Notes under the pieces: generated by a model | Seen by the model: the letters and a program-made list of their open reading frames with translations, nothing else | Databases searched by the model: none | Told to the model about the DNA's origin: nothing | Assembly: GCF_964019385.1 (NCBI RefSeq) | Contig: NC_088646.1 | Span: 4,774,778-4,838,777 of the forward strand | Source: Sycon ciliatum | Taxonomy: Eukaryota; Porifera; Calcarea; Leucosolenida; Sycettidae | Direction: 5' to 3' | DNA: 64,000 nt | Shown: positions 40,323 to 53,200 of the stretch, piece after piece | How positions within the stretch are numbered: the stretch's first letter is position 1 | Layout of the letters: every line of letters begins with the position of its first letter | Program-made: the position numbers and the translations under genes

Positions 40323-41399
40323 CGTAGTATGTAGCGCTGCACTGGGTACATGGGTGATGTTTTCGCGAGGACCCGACAAGAGTTTGTGGTTGCGGACTTG
40401 TTTTTCGTGTACTCGAACAAGAAAATGTCGCGTTCTTAAACCCTTTCAGGACGGACTTGATTCAGTTCTTAAAAATCTTGGAGCTCGTTCTTAAATCCAG
40501 GCTGGGGCGTTCTTAGATTTCCAGCCTGGACGTTCTTGGGCGTACGAGTCTACTGACAGTCTGTAGCTAGCTAGCTAGCTCTCCACGACTCCAGGCTGTA
40601 GCTAGGAAGCTATCGATATCCATCTGTATGATCATCACCAGTCCATCAGTGGCATTACCATGATTACAGCATTAGTATTACATGTACCATCCACCATTCC
40701 CCCCAACACTGGCAACACTCCGTTTAGTTGACAGAGACAATGGCTGTTAATGTTATGTACCGGTATGAGTAAGACCAGGGAGTCGTAAAAGCCTCCCTGA
40801 GTAGGAGTATGAGTATGAGTATGACTATGAGTATGAGGCTACAACTTAAAAAAGTACAAGTACAACAGTATGTCCTGCGAAGTCCACATGTCGTCATGTC
40901 AGATTGATCTACTATTTTAACGGCAGTAATGACGGTGGGGTTACCATGGTTACGTTACATGTAACTGCTTTGCATTGTGTAGAGGTCTACTCTTGGGAAG
41001 TTAAGTCTTGGGTACTACGGCAGTGCTAGCTCGAGTTATTCAAGTAGATGTAGCTGGTTCACTACACCGCTGACCTGCTAGCAGTAGCAGTTGCTAGTAC
41101 TATTCTAGTCTAACATTTCTGACCTCTACGTACCCTAGGTTGGCACTGACTGTGTGAAGTGAGAATACATGCATGCATGTACCTCCAATGATTGATTTTG
41201 ATTTCAAATGATTCTAGAAAGTTGGTTTCTCTCCGCACCGGAGATCACGCTTTCCACTGATTTGACAAGTTTCCTATGAAATCATCGCAGATAGAAGTCG
41301 CTACCCGATTACTAGTATCTCCTTCAAATAATTCATTATTTTTACCATTGAAAGCGATATAGCGATACTTTGCAGCTGGGAGAAGTGCGATCAAAATAA
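40323..41399. other. Intergenic; pogo-like MITE terminus at 40555
   Basis: Repeated CGTTCTTA words lead to GGGCGTACGAGTCTACTG at 40555, another terminus of the 7499-7802 family. No gene is supported in the rest. Confidence 0.4.
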
Positions 41400-41640
41400 C
41401 CCTATCTGTTAAACGAATGCTCGGCCTAAATTCCTATAATTTAGTACACTGGTTAAAAATAATTACAGCCTCGGAAAAGGAAATAAATACAATCTGAAAA
41501 CAGACCTAAACGAAGAGAATACTTTTATGCTGTTACGAAACGATGAATTATTTCCACAATATAATCGTATGTTTGGCTGTTGCAGGATGCCACGCCAATT
41601 GGGATAGGATAAATTAATACATTGCCGTTTCAAGCTTGAG
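41400..41640. repeat. Dispersed repeat, also at 28430-28622
   Basis: Shares ACAATATAATCGTATGTTTG, CACGCCAATTGGGATAGGAT and AAATTAATACATTGC with 28430-28622. It lies just beyond the 3' end of the EYA gene. Confidence 0.65.
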
Positions 41641-41856
41641 CAGAGTCAATGTCGTTGCTATATTTGGCGATTCATATGTGCTGCATGATGATGCTCCATG
41701 ATTGCTTGCGTCTATATGCTTTTGCAATACTACCGTACGGTGTGTTGCGGCTCTTGTTACATTATCATGCAGCTATTGTGCTGCCTTCCTGGTGCTGCCC
41801 AAGGACTCCTGATTCTTATGCGGTTACCGTGCAGTTCAGCGGAGCTCATTCCGCTG

Positions 41857-41937
41857 CTACATGTGCTCCAGCGACAGTGCCTGCAGAAGCGCTTGGTGAT
41901 CGGACACTTTGCGAATTGGCCAGAATATCAGGTCAAG
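41857..41937 (-). CDS. EYA: EYA terminal exon
   Basis: 81 bp after a CTGTCGCAG acceptor, reading LDLIFWPIRKVSDHQALLQA and LSLEHM then TAG. It corresponds to the FWRISSHSDL...ALELEYL end shared by EYA proteins. No AATAAA was recognised in the ~200 bp beyond. Confidence 0.9.
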   Translation of the reverse strand, partial: LDLIFWPIRKVSDHQALLQALSLEHM

Positions 41938-43689
41938 CTGCGACAGAGAAGATCAGATATATGGCAAACCAGAGTGGACACACCAAAACATACACATTCA
42001 GTCTGTGAGCTCGTGAGAAGAAAGAAGATACTGTAAACTAATCAGACCATGAGCGCGTGTTGATAGTGTTGATAGTGTTGATAGCGCCATGAATGCTACA
42101 AGGTATCACAAAGGACAGAGTCAGCTGGACATGCTAGAACAGTCTGTTGGCTGGTGAGCGATTTTCGCATGAAATTCAGAGTCACAAATTGGCCCTGTGT
42201 TCACCACGCCTGGAGTCTGTACCGTCTCAATCACCAGTTACCCCACCAACAGACCAGGGAAGTGTTTTCTCCCGGCCCCAGTACTTCTAGAACTGCATGT
42301 ATACTGTAAGCATCGAGCCATTGTGCCAGGACCATACACAATTGGTAACACCTGGGGCTGGGCCCATACACACTGGTAACACGCGGGGGGGGGGGGGGGG
42401 CATACACACTGGTACCACGCGGGGGCTGGGCCCATACACACTGGTAGCACACAGGCACATTGACAACATACATACCTTGCGACTCGCTGCTTCCTCTTCT
42501 CCGCCATTGCCTATGACCAAGTAGGTGCACTTGCCTCCAAAGCGTGCCTTGATTCTCTCAATGCATGCCTCTTTCCCTGTGTCGAACATGACCGAGAGTG
42601 ACGCACAAACAATGAGCAGACACAAGGCAACACAGATGCGATCATGAAACCCACATACTAGTAGTCCAGCACTACTGCAAACCAAACTGGCTAAGACTAT
42701 AATTTTATGACTCGTGCTGGTCAATTCAAACGCTGCATATGGTTTTATGCACATGATTGAATGCCAGTGACTTCAGGTTTCGTACATACTGAGAATGCAC
42801 TGTGCAGGTACAGCATGATTGACTCACACCGCACCCAGTTGACTCATGCATGCACTATCCATACAATGGTCAGCCTACCTCTCAGCTAACTCACCACAAG
42901 ATGCTGAACCGTACACTCCGGACAGCGGGAAGTGAGGCGCCATGCCGTACAGCAGCAACTTGCTAAGCGTGGGCACGAAGTGACAGCTAGACACCACCAC
43001 ATTGCTGCAGTTTGACCTAGACGGCAGATATGTTCACGTACAAAGGACAGCAAGGAAATCAAATACATGTACTATAGTTGCATAGGACTTGGTAAGCGCA
43101 CACAGCTCACTACGTTCAAGTAGGACTTGGTAAGCGCACACAGCTCACTACGTTCAAGTAGGACTTGGTAAGCGCACACAGCTCACTACGTTCAAGTAGG
43201 ACTTGGTAAGCGCACACAGCTCACTACGTTCAAATAGGACTTGGTAAGCGCACACAGCTCACTACGTTCAAGTAGGACTTGGTAAGCGCACACAGCTCAC
43301 TACGTTCAAGTAGGACTTGGTAAGCGCACACAGCTCACTACGTTCAAGTAGGACTTGGTAAGCGCACACAGCTCACTACGTTCAAGTAGGACTTGGTAAG
43401 CGCACACAGCTCACTACATTCAAGTATCGTAGTTAGATCATGCCGACTTTGACGCTTGAACTGAAAGTACGTTGTTGATGATTAGACTTTGTCCTCCTAG
43501 TCAGTCAATCTCAGCAGTGATGCAACAAATGATGTTTTCTTCGAACGAATTTTCCCTGGAATATTGCTTTGGCGAACGAACGAATATTCTATATTCTTCT
43601 GAAGTGGCTCAGGCACTTCAATCAATAAAACCTAATAGTCATATCGTCTACAGAACACGTGGATATTAAATATCTCTCTCCCATCCTCC

Positions 43690-43768
<79 letters not shown>

Positions 43769-43786
43769 TCTCTCATTCTCGCTCTC

Positions 43787-43836
<50 letters not shown>

Positions 43837-44232
43837 CACGCAGGCACACACGGTCTTTCTCCCAGTCCTGTTTCATCATGTCGTCAATCGTTTGGTTGTC
43901 TCTTCCCTCGTCATTCTCTCCAATACTAATTCATGCCTTCCCCAACCCACCTCGTCTTGCTGTAAGTGACGACCAGGGCGTTGCATGAGAGTTGAACACT
44001 ACCAACAAAACTTCACTGGCATATGCTTGTGAACATGCCACTGGCCATGATGAATATGCAACTGACCCAGGCGTGGACTTGCAAGTGACCAACTATCATC
44101 ATTCCCTTACCTTGAACTAATGAGTGCAAGACACCTCAGTACAGTTCGATGCCAACTCTCTGCATTCTGATCAAGTTCTTGCTGTAACTGTTCATTCTCC
44201 TTTACCTGGTCCATTGGCAACAGATCTAAGAA

Positions 44233-44277
<45 letters not shown>

Positions 44278-47200
44278 GAGAGAGAGAGAGAGAGACAGAT
44301 AGGTTGAAACAGACAGAGACAAACGTCCCACACGTACATGTATTTCGTCCATACACGGTCCCACAGTCATATATCTCCAAGTATGGGCATTATTAGTCCA
44401 TTGAGTTGTGTGTTGCATGACTGTCACACACCCGGCTAATCAATACCCTATGTACTACACGTGCCTGCATACCTGTCAGTGCTGTTGTCCTTGCACGGCT
44501 CCATGTGTTCTGTATCTGCAAGTAACGATTGGCTAGCTGCCGGTACCATTGCTGCTGGACGGCTGCCTCCATTTCCCCGGATGCCTCGGGCGATGTTGGT
44601 GTGAAGCCATCATTTGCAAAGTCATAATCCCTGCACAAAATGCACAAAGGAATTCGCATAGGAACTATTAGAAGTGTGTACATCTACTGGTGACCATATT
44701 TAGTAGGCAATAGAAAAAGAGAGAAAAAAGTAGAAGACATATGCCATGGCTTTAGGTGATCAACACCCAGTGATAACGTCATACTTAAAAGGAGTAACAA
44801 AATGGAGACCATGAAGTTGGTTGCTCCAACGAGGAGCACACGCTTCTTGCCGAACTTGACACTTGACTGACTCACGACTGCCATCCGGAGCACACGAGGA
44901 GCACGTCGCACCTTCCGCTTTCGTTGGAGCAACCAACTTCATGACTGTTACCGCCGAAGTCGCAACTTCTAAGTTCAAAATGGAGACCTTTATAGCAACT
45001 ATAATTGGAGTTCTGCCAGGGTATGCTCTCAGAAGCTTTATCTGAATGCTTCACATAATGAAGTGCATTCACTGGATCATAAATCAAGTAATGCCGCCAT
45101 TTTCACATGCATAACCATGTGAGCTGTGGCATGCGTGCCAAAACTTAGTGCACCCGGGAAGCAAGGCACACCAGTGAAAGGGAAATCTTGCCTGATGGCC
45201 TGCTCACGCATCCAGTGCAATTGGATAAAGGCACGCAAGTGTGCATGCATGTACTGTGTATAACACGTCTATTTCGGTGAAACTTTTATTTCGGTAATTT
45301 CGGTGGAGAAACCAGGCACCTAAATTTAGATTACACCTAAAAGGTTCTAGAGTATGCACTGCTTACGAAGGGTAGGCTGGTCACCAAATAAGCACACCTA
45401 AAATTACATGCTGTACTAGTATTCACCACCTCACCGTAGATCTACAACCGTTCCATCTTGAACAACATCCTCAATGTGACACTGGTCAGATTTCTGGAAG
45501 AGAGGCACACACAGTAGCCAATAATTATATAGTACTTTCGAGGACACCTGCACTGCAAGTGGCTGTTCTGGATTCGACTGAAGCAGTTAGTCTCTGCTAC
45601 ACTCAGCTACACATACTGTCTACACAGTACTTCCTCCGCCCAAGCAAAATTTTCGCTTATCTTTACACTTTTTACTGATACATTCCAGGTTCTCAGAACG
45701 GCTCCTAACGACTCAGAAGCATTTTTACCGTACACACATCTTGTGCCGGATGCAATGAAACACGCTGGCTTTTTGCAACATGACACCTCTGCTCTGTACT
45801 CCAGTGGCACTCTAGCAGCACCCACCTTGATCAGTGACTGACTTCGTGTCTTTTTTACCAGGTCACTCGCATTCAACGCGCTCTTCTCTAGGCGTTTCTT
45901 TACTCTTTGCCGACTTCGCCGACTTGTTTGGAACTGGTACGCCTGAACCAGCAGATTTGTGGGATGGTGAAGTGCACAAGATGCAAAAATTGCTGCCAGA
46001 CACCTGTCATTGGGCTGAAGGAGATAAGCGAAAATTTTGCCTGGGCGGAGGAAGTACATGTGTGGTGAAAGTGTGACTGCATAGTCTGATCTTGCTTTTC
46101 TGGTCCTCGGCAATTCGCTACTTCCCTCCTCTACCTGGCCAAGGATAGTGGCCATGATTTGCAGCTAACACTCAGAGTACTGCCTTTCAGCCTTACCCAC
46201 TGACCTCAGCTAACACTCAGAGTACTGCCTTTCAGCCCTACCCGGTACCCTCAGCTAACACTCAGAGTGCAGTTCAGTTACCCGTTTTCCTCGCCCATAC
46301 GGATACCTTTGATAACAGCAAGCAAGGTCTATCGGTGCAGTATACCCAACGAACTACCAATCACACCAGGTCGCTTACCTCCAGGTCTTTGAGGAAGAAA
46401 GAGCTGTCCGACAGAGCAAAGATAAGCTTTTCTAGAGTCCTTCCAAGGTGATCCATGCGGTGGCAGTCCTAAAGGCGCAGTGAAGCACACCGGCAATGCC
46501 ACAGAAACACATCGAGGTTATACAAATGATGTCACGGTGAAAGTGAAGATGTGTTTTACAATGATTAAAATCATTGTAATGCTGCAGATATGCAGGTGGC
46601 TGTTGAAGCCAATAAGGCTGGCCCCCATCAGTGAAACTATGGCCTGTAATAGAACATGATGCTTATTTCCTCTCAGTGAGGTACATGTTTCCTGAAGGTT
46701 TCTTGTACATTGTTTTATAGAAGAAGTACCATTCAAAGAGAATCAAGCTATGACGTTCGACTGTAATCAGCCTGCACTATGAATTTTTTTATGTTTGACT
46801 GTGTAATACGTTCAGTGACCTGATGAGATTGTCACAGCCTAACAGAGGAGGTTGTAGATCACACACAGGCCCAGGAACAACGGGTAAAGCCAGAGCGTTT
46901 CAGACCTGGCACAAGCTGTGTACCGCTGGCTATAAAACATTTAAAAACTTCAAACATCACTTCCTCATAATTATATCACTTCCATTATACATGTACATGT
47001 ACATGTAGATGCTTACCAAGTCCATGGTCTTGGCAAAAGAACCGTCCAAGAGTGAACTGTACAGAAGCAGCGTCTCGTCAAGGTCCCAGATGAAGATTTT
47101 CTACAGAAGCCAGAGCAAACACTGTGCATGTCATGCTGTGCCCGGGCCATCAGAGTTATGCAAGTGTACTAGAATTAGTTATGCAAGTGTACTAGAATTC

Positions 47201-50200
47201 AAATAGGTTATAGAGGTTACTCCATACCCTCATGTTCTGTTTATGTGTTTAACCATGACACACAGTCATTTCATTACATCATCGTTTGGTCATGTGCATG
47301 ACATGGTGCATATTTTGTGACATCATCACATGTTAAGGTGCATGGTACATATTCCATTGATGTAACGTCGACGACATCATACTTCAAGTAATCATAGTCC
47401 GGCGATGTGCGCGGTGCATACTCTACAGATTGACAAGATGTGTGATGTAAACCAATATGGAGCTAACTGTTAGCTGCATGATGCTCAGTATGTATGCAGG
47501 ATCATCCCGGGCTTCTGCTGGGTGATCGCAATATCACGGGGTAGTTTCTTTTTCTCATTATGCGGCAATGTCACTGGGCATAGCAAAATTGGAGAACTTA
47601 GTGCTGTTTGTGCAACATGTTATGCAATGCACAGAGCACACTTCAAACGTGTAAAGACAATGTTGAGTACAGCGTAACTCACTCTGCCGGGATCGCCATC
47701 ATCCACAGGCTGCGACTTCCTTCGGCGTGGCCGCCCGGAGTCGAGCGTGTGCATTCGCATGCCCTGCGCATGCGGGTGCTGGTGCGGCTGGTGCTGATGC
47801 AGCTGGTGATGGTGTGCATGTTGGTGTTGCAGGGGCATTGTACCAGTGGCCGCGTACGTGTCTGATTGGACCAGCGGTGAGGTCGGTGATACACGCACGT
47901 CGCGTACCTGGTACGGCGGAGTGTTTGGAGTGATGAGGTACGGTGCGGGATGGTAGCACGTCGTCGTTGTGACCGGGTTGAGACCGGTGGCTTGTTGCAT
48001 TGCACCACTGGCAGTCGTGGCGTGTCTGTATCCCGGCGCAGTTGGAACGGCATGAAGAGTTTGAACTGCACCCGCAGTTTGCTGACTTGCTAACGGGTAG
48101 ACTGACACCTGGTGCTGTGAACATCAGCAAATCAGTGAGCACCAAGGCCAATGAAAGTTGGTAAGTGCAGACCAATGGATGCATAGTGCGTAACAACATG
48201 CTCTCCTGGCTCAAAACAAACACAAGAACCCCTCACTCAGTTTCAACCACACATGGTTCAACCATATTTGACACAATTGTTTCCTCCAAGGGGCACATTT
48301 GGGCATCCAGATATCATATTTATGATGGACTCGGCAGCTTATGATCGAATACTGGTAATGCTACGACATGGAGGCAGTAAAACATTGAGACAGTAAGGTA
48401 AAATGAGGTGTAGCATGCTATAACCTCAAGGTTTCCTTACCTGCTGTGCTGGGTTGGCCACGGGCACGACTGGTGTTGAGGAGCCATACACTGGTGTAGG
48501 CGTGTATCCCTGAAAGTATGTTCTCATCGGCGACGGCTGAGTGGTTGATGTGTGTTGTGCGGGCTGCTGTTGATGATGCTGGTGGTAAATGGCCGAGACA
48601 TGTGCAAGACTGTATCGCTGCGGGGACATGACTTCACTTGCGTCCGACAGTTTCTGGCTCCTGTCACTCTCCGAGGGTTGAGCAAGATGGCGGCGCTTCA
48701 CCAATGATTCTTCAAATAGTTTCTCACCAGCTGGAGAATGCTGTTGCTCGGGAGAATTTACCAGAGGGGCAACTAGTGGAGATGCAATTGTAGATTGTGC
48801 AAGTTGACCAACAGACTCAGCTGTACCAAGACCACCACCGGTTACAACAGAAGAGGCACTAACATCTGCATGCTGCTGCTGTTGCTGCTGCTGCTGTGAC
48901 ATCAGTTGTTGCTGATGCGGCTGTTGTGGTTGTTGCTGTTGCTGTTGTGGCTGTTGATGTTCTGGCTGCTGTTGTGACGACTGCTGGTGCTGCTGGTGCT
49001 GGTGGTGGTGGTGGTGGTGGTGCAGTGGGTGCACATCAGTCCTGGTGAAGGTTTGTGCGACCTGTCCACTGCCCGGCATAGGCCAGACAAAGCACGTGGC
49101 CTGCGCTTGCGCCTGCTCCTGTGGAGGAGTTTGATATGCCATTGACCCGATAGCCACAGTTGTGTCTTGCTGAGACGCAGTCCACTGGCCAGTCACAGGT
49201 ACTGCGGTCGCTCCCGATGTGGAATACGATGACGTTGGGTACTGCTCAGTCGTCTGTGTTTGCTGGTATGGCACTGCTGCAGGTGGAGAGGGTAACATGG
49301 ATGCCATGAACAAACTACAATCATGCACACTGAGTATTGGTGCAAGCGCCGCTTTCTCTCATTCCCTTAGCCAAAGTGGACTGGATCAAGGGAGGGTTGT
49401 GCTCACAATCGACGACACAACGCGAGCAAATGGGGTCAACAACCAGACTACGTGCAACAGTGGTGCAACAGAGGAGCAACATTGATAACTTACAATGGCA
49501 GAAACTTGCTCACACACAAAACAGTTCCCATGCGGCATCAGGAAGCAGGAGCAAAGGCTGAATAACATTAACCTGGTTTTACCATGTTCTCGGCTTGCTG
49601 AACCATACGAGGATCATTTGGGATGTCACATCTGTTTCCTTGCCGCCTTCTACCAGAGTGTTGCTGATATACACTTTTTCTACCAAGTGTGGTTGTAGCT
49701 CAAGAGGATGCCCGTTGAGGGCAGACACCTCCAGTTTTTTGGCAAGACGTTTCAGGCACAAAACAAGAATGTGTACAAATGCACGCATGCGTGATAGGTC
49801 GCAACCTGCGCAGTCCGCACGCGGACCCAGCACACATGTTCTAAAAGCCTAGTAAAAGGGGCACGGACAACACGTAGGTGAGGAATTAACTATACCTGCT
49901 GTTTGGGTCTCTGCTTGTCCACTCATCGTCTGACCTTGAATGGCACCAGGAATATACGCCATAGTTTGCTGGCCACTGCTCTGGTAGACCGGATAGGATG
50001 CGGCGTGCGTAGTCCTGGTTACGTGTGCTGCGGTTGCCTGGGCAACGGGGCTGATGATGTTGGCGGCTTGCATTAGCTGCTGTGCTGGTATAATCTCTCC
50101 ACTGGCTGCTGCCACATTGACTGCTCCCGTCCCAGCACCGTACTCTGGCCGGTTGATGTACCTTGCCTGGGGTACAGCAGCCGCCATTGTAACCATCGGA

Positions 50201-53200
50201 TGAAGAGATAGTGCTGCTGTTGCTGCTGCTGGTGCCGACAGGTTAGAGTCCCTGGTTAGTCAAGGAAATTAGAAAATAGTTTGTAAATACACACAGTCAA
50301 ACTTTGGGGAGCCTCCAGACCAGAACTTCTTACTCTTTGCTGTAGTTCTACGGAGGCTCCAGGCACCAATTTACCGTGAATAATAATTAGGTGTAGCGAC
50401 ACACTTTCTCAGCTCATCATGTATTGCAGAAATCACCTGTACAGTTCTTCAAAACCACCAGGAAGATAAGCATGTGGTCGTCACCGGCGAGCCTTATCTT
50501 GAATGAAGCACCAGGTGTTTGAAAGTCGCCACCTTCATTTATTCTCCTCCCTTGCAATATTGCCTTTGGGATAAAATTGAGTTGCAAGCAGATGGCAGAC
50601 AGCCAAGACCTGTCCAAGGCATTTATAGCACAGAGTGGTTTTGTCTAGGAGTGGTATCACACATGTGCATGTACTGGGGTAACCGTGGGCTCATCATCGT
50701 GACCCGACATTCGATATTGGGTGATTTTGCATAATCGGCAAGCCCTTTGTGATTCTCACTGAATGTGGCCAAATATGCAGCAGGAGTGGCAAAGGGATTG
50801 ATGCATGCATGCCCACAGTGAACTTTCCAACACCAGGGAACACAGGAGGGAACACTGGCCACCAGCGCTTATGTCACTGACATGTTCAGGGTAGCTATGC
50901 GTACGCACCCCACAAGTCTATGTACGCACAGTAAGATCAAGGCGGCCGGGCACTTCTCTGTGACTGGTTAGTGCCCTCAGTCACACCTACAAGCTGGTAA
51001 CCGGAGTTTTTGTCACGGCTGGTAACAAACTACAAGTAGAGGCACTTGCCTGGCCACTTCCCGGCAAAGTGGATGCCTACGCAAGAAACTGAAGCAGCCC
51101 CCATCACTTTTGTCCGGTGCAATTGTAGTTGCAGCACTGGCAGATCAGGAGTTGAGTCAACTGTTTGGTTTCAAGTGTTGTGTGTGTACGCTGCGTTCCC
51201 TCTGTGAGATCTTGTAACAAGTGAGCTACAGCTGCTCTGCAGCTAGCGTTTCAGTTGCGCTCTGCAGTGCCGAACAAGTACCAGCGCCTTTACCGAATTC
51301 CACTGCACTTGGTGAGCGACGCAGCTGAAAGTCTTGTCTCCGCATTAATTGAGACGTGATGGCGTGTGGCCATTGGTGGCCAGCTACTCTTTGCTTGAGA
51401 CCGGCCGGACACATGCATCAATGTCTTTGTTCTCTTCCTGATGTCCACTGACACGTGTGCTACCTCGTAGCCACAGGGCAAATTCACATGATCTGTGTTG
51501 CGGCTCCAGCCAGTCTAGGAGAACTTCAAGCTACTAGTAGTAGTACTCACTCGTCTCAACTCTCAACCAGCCGGCAAAGCTATTTTCCACACCAACATCT
51601 CAAAGTGCACACCATCAGAATAGAACAAAAAAGGTAAATTTACATCTAGTGCTTTTAGGGAACCGTCATAACGACACCAGAATACCAAGTTTTTGTTTAG
51701 CATCGTCCTAACAACGCAGGAATGTGCATTATCATGAGTCATAGCTCGACTACCAAACAGAAGCCTAAACTGGCGAACACCTCTTGGACAAAGAGAGGTG
51801 ACTCGATTCATGGCCGGTTCATTGAAATCGAGGAGCTGCAAATTCGACACACTCCGTACAAAAGAATCATTATCCAGGCTGCCTAACTTCATCCAAAAAT
51901 TCCAATCCTTTCTGGTACTGAACAGTACTGAACTATGCACCCAAGCGTTATCTCCTACTCATTATCAGGGTGAATTATTTATCTGTGGAACCTGGCACAC
52001 CCACACTGATCAGGGTAAACACCGACTGTTCCATGTTTTATCAATCAGCGGCAACAATGCTGTCCCATACAAGGAACTTGTTTTAGACTGAACCTAATCT
52101 CAAGTCTGACGCACACCAGGGAATATTCCTCTGACAAGCCGTGACCAAGTTGAATTGCGACATGTACGTAAACAATACGCTGGCACAGCGTTCTTTGCTG
52201 CGATATCCCCCATGGAGAAGCTGTCAAAGTATGGATAAGCAAACACGCTCAAGACTTCACACTTTCTGATCTTGGACTGCCCGTTTGCGCACTCCTACAG
52301 TGACCAACTACCAAAGCAAAACTTGGCGCGAAGATGTTGGCGGATGTTCCCCGCTGCGTACTGTCCCACAGCACGCAAGCATATCCACCAACATGATCAG
52401 GACAGCACTGGACTGCGGTGTCGAAGGACATTGTCATGTCAGACGATCACATTACAATGGCAGTTGTAAGTATAACCGCGCATCAAGCTGAGATTTGCTA
52501 CTCATGTACCAACACGCACTGTTTACCCATGCATTCTCGATGGTCTGTTGCAGCTAGCTGGGTCAGTAAGCCCGGTTACAAGACTGACGCAAACAATCAC
52601 ATTGTGAATCCACGTCCTGTGGTGTCAGCACAGCCGCATCCCTCGATTTGCCACCGACGGATGGATTGTCGCAAGACTGCTCCCAGCGTACTCGCACTAT
52701 GGCGGGCATTCCTCGGAAAGGGAGCCATGCATTATCGGGATGGGTTTCTACGAAGTTTAGACTGAATGCATATCCCTGACGCCCAATAGATCTGCATACC
52801 GTACTACTGGCAGCCATGGGATGATGTGCGCAATTATAATTTAGAAATACCAATACAGATACTTCAGGCAACAGTACTAGGTGCGGATGCTGCGTTGAAA
52901 AGAGCTCTTCCAGCGGGGTTAATGGTAGGTACTCGTACGAGATAGTACTGATACCTATTCCATGTCAGTTTACCGGTTTCTGAGCATGGTGACTAGAAAT
53001 ATTTCAGGAATTGAAATTGGAAGGTCAGATAGCTGAAATACCAAGCTTGAAGTATTACCTCACACCTTTTCACCACAGCTAGAGAGAGAGGGAGAGAGAA
53101 CCTAGCCACAGGAAGCTGTCATTGTACATACGACTGTTTGCGGGCAATGAAGCGGAAAAGGTGCGCCTACTAGAACTTTTGTATGAAATTGGTTTATCAG

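Noticed and set aside
41649-42036. Plus-strand frames of 112-119 codons
   Set aside because: Overlap the EYA terminal exon on the opposite strand and have no domain.
43084-43425. CRISPR-like array (38-bp repeat)
   Set aside because: No unique spacers; it is head-to-tail and lies in an intron of an animal gene.
43622-43988. Ser/Leu and Arg/Glu repeat proteins
   Set aside because: Translations of the CT/GA microsatellite only.
47620-48223. Alternative minus-strand frames of 130-174 codons over the EYA exon 47683-48108
   Set aside because: Off-frame shadows; only the phase-0 frame joins the neighbouring EYA exons.
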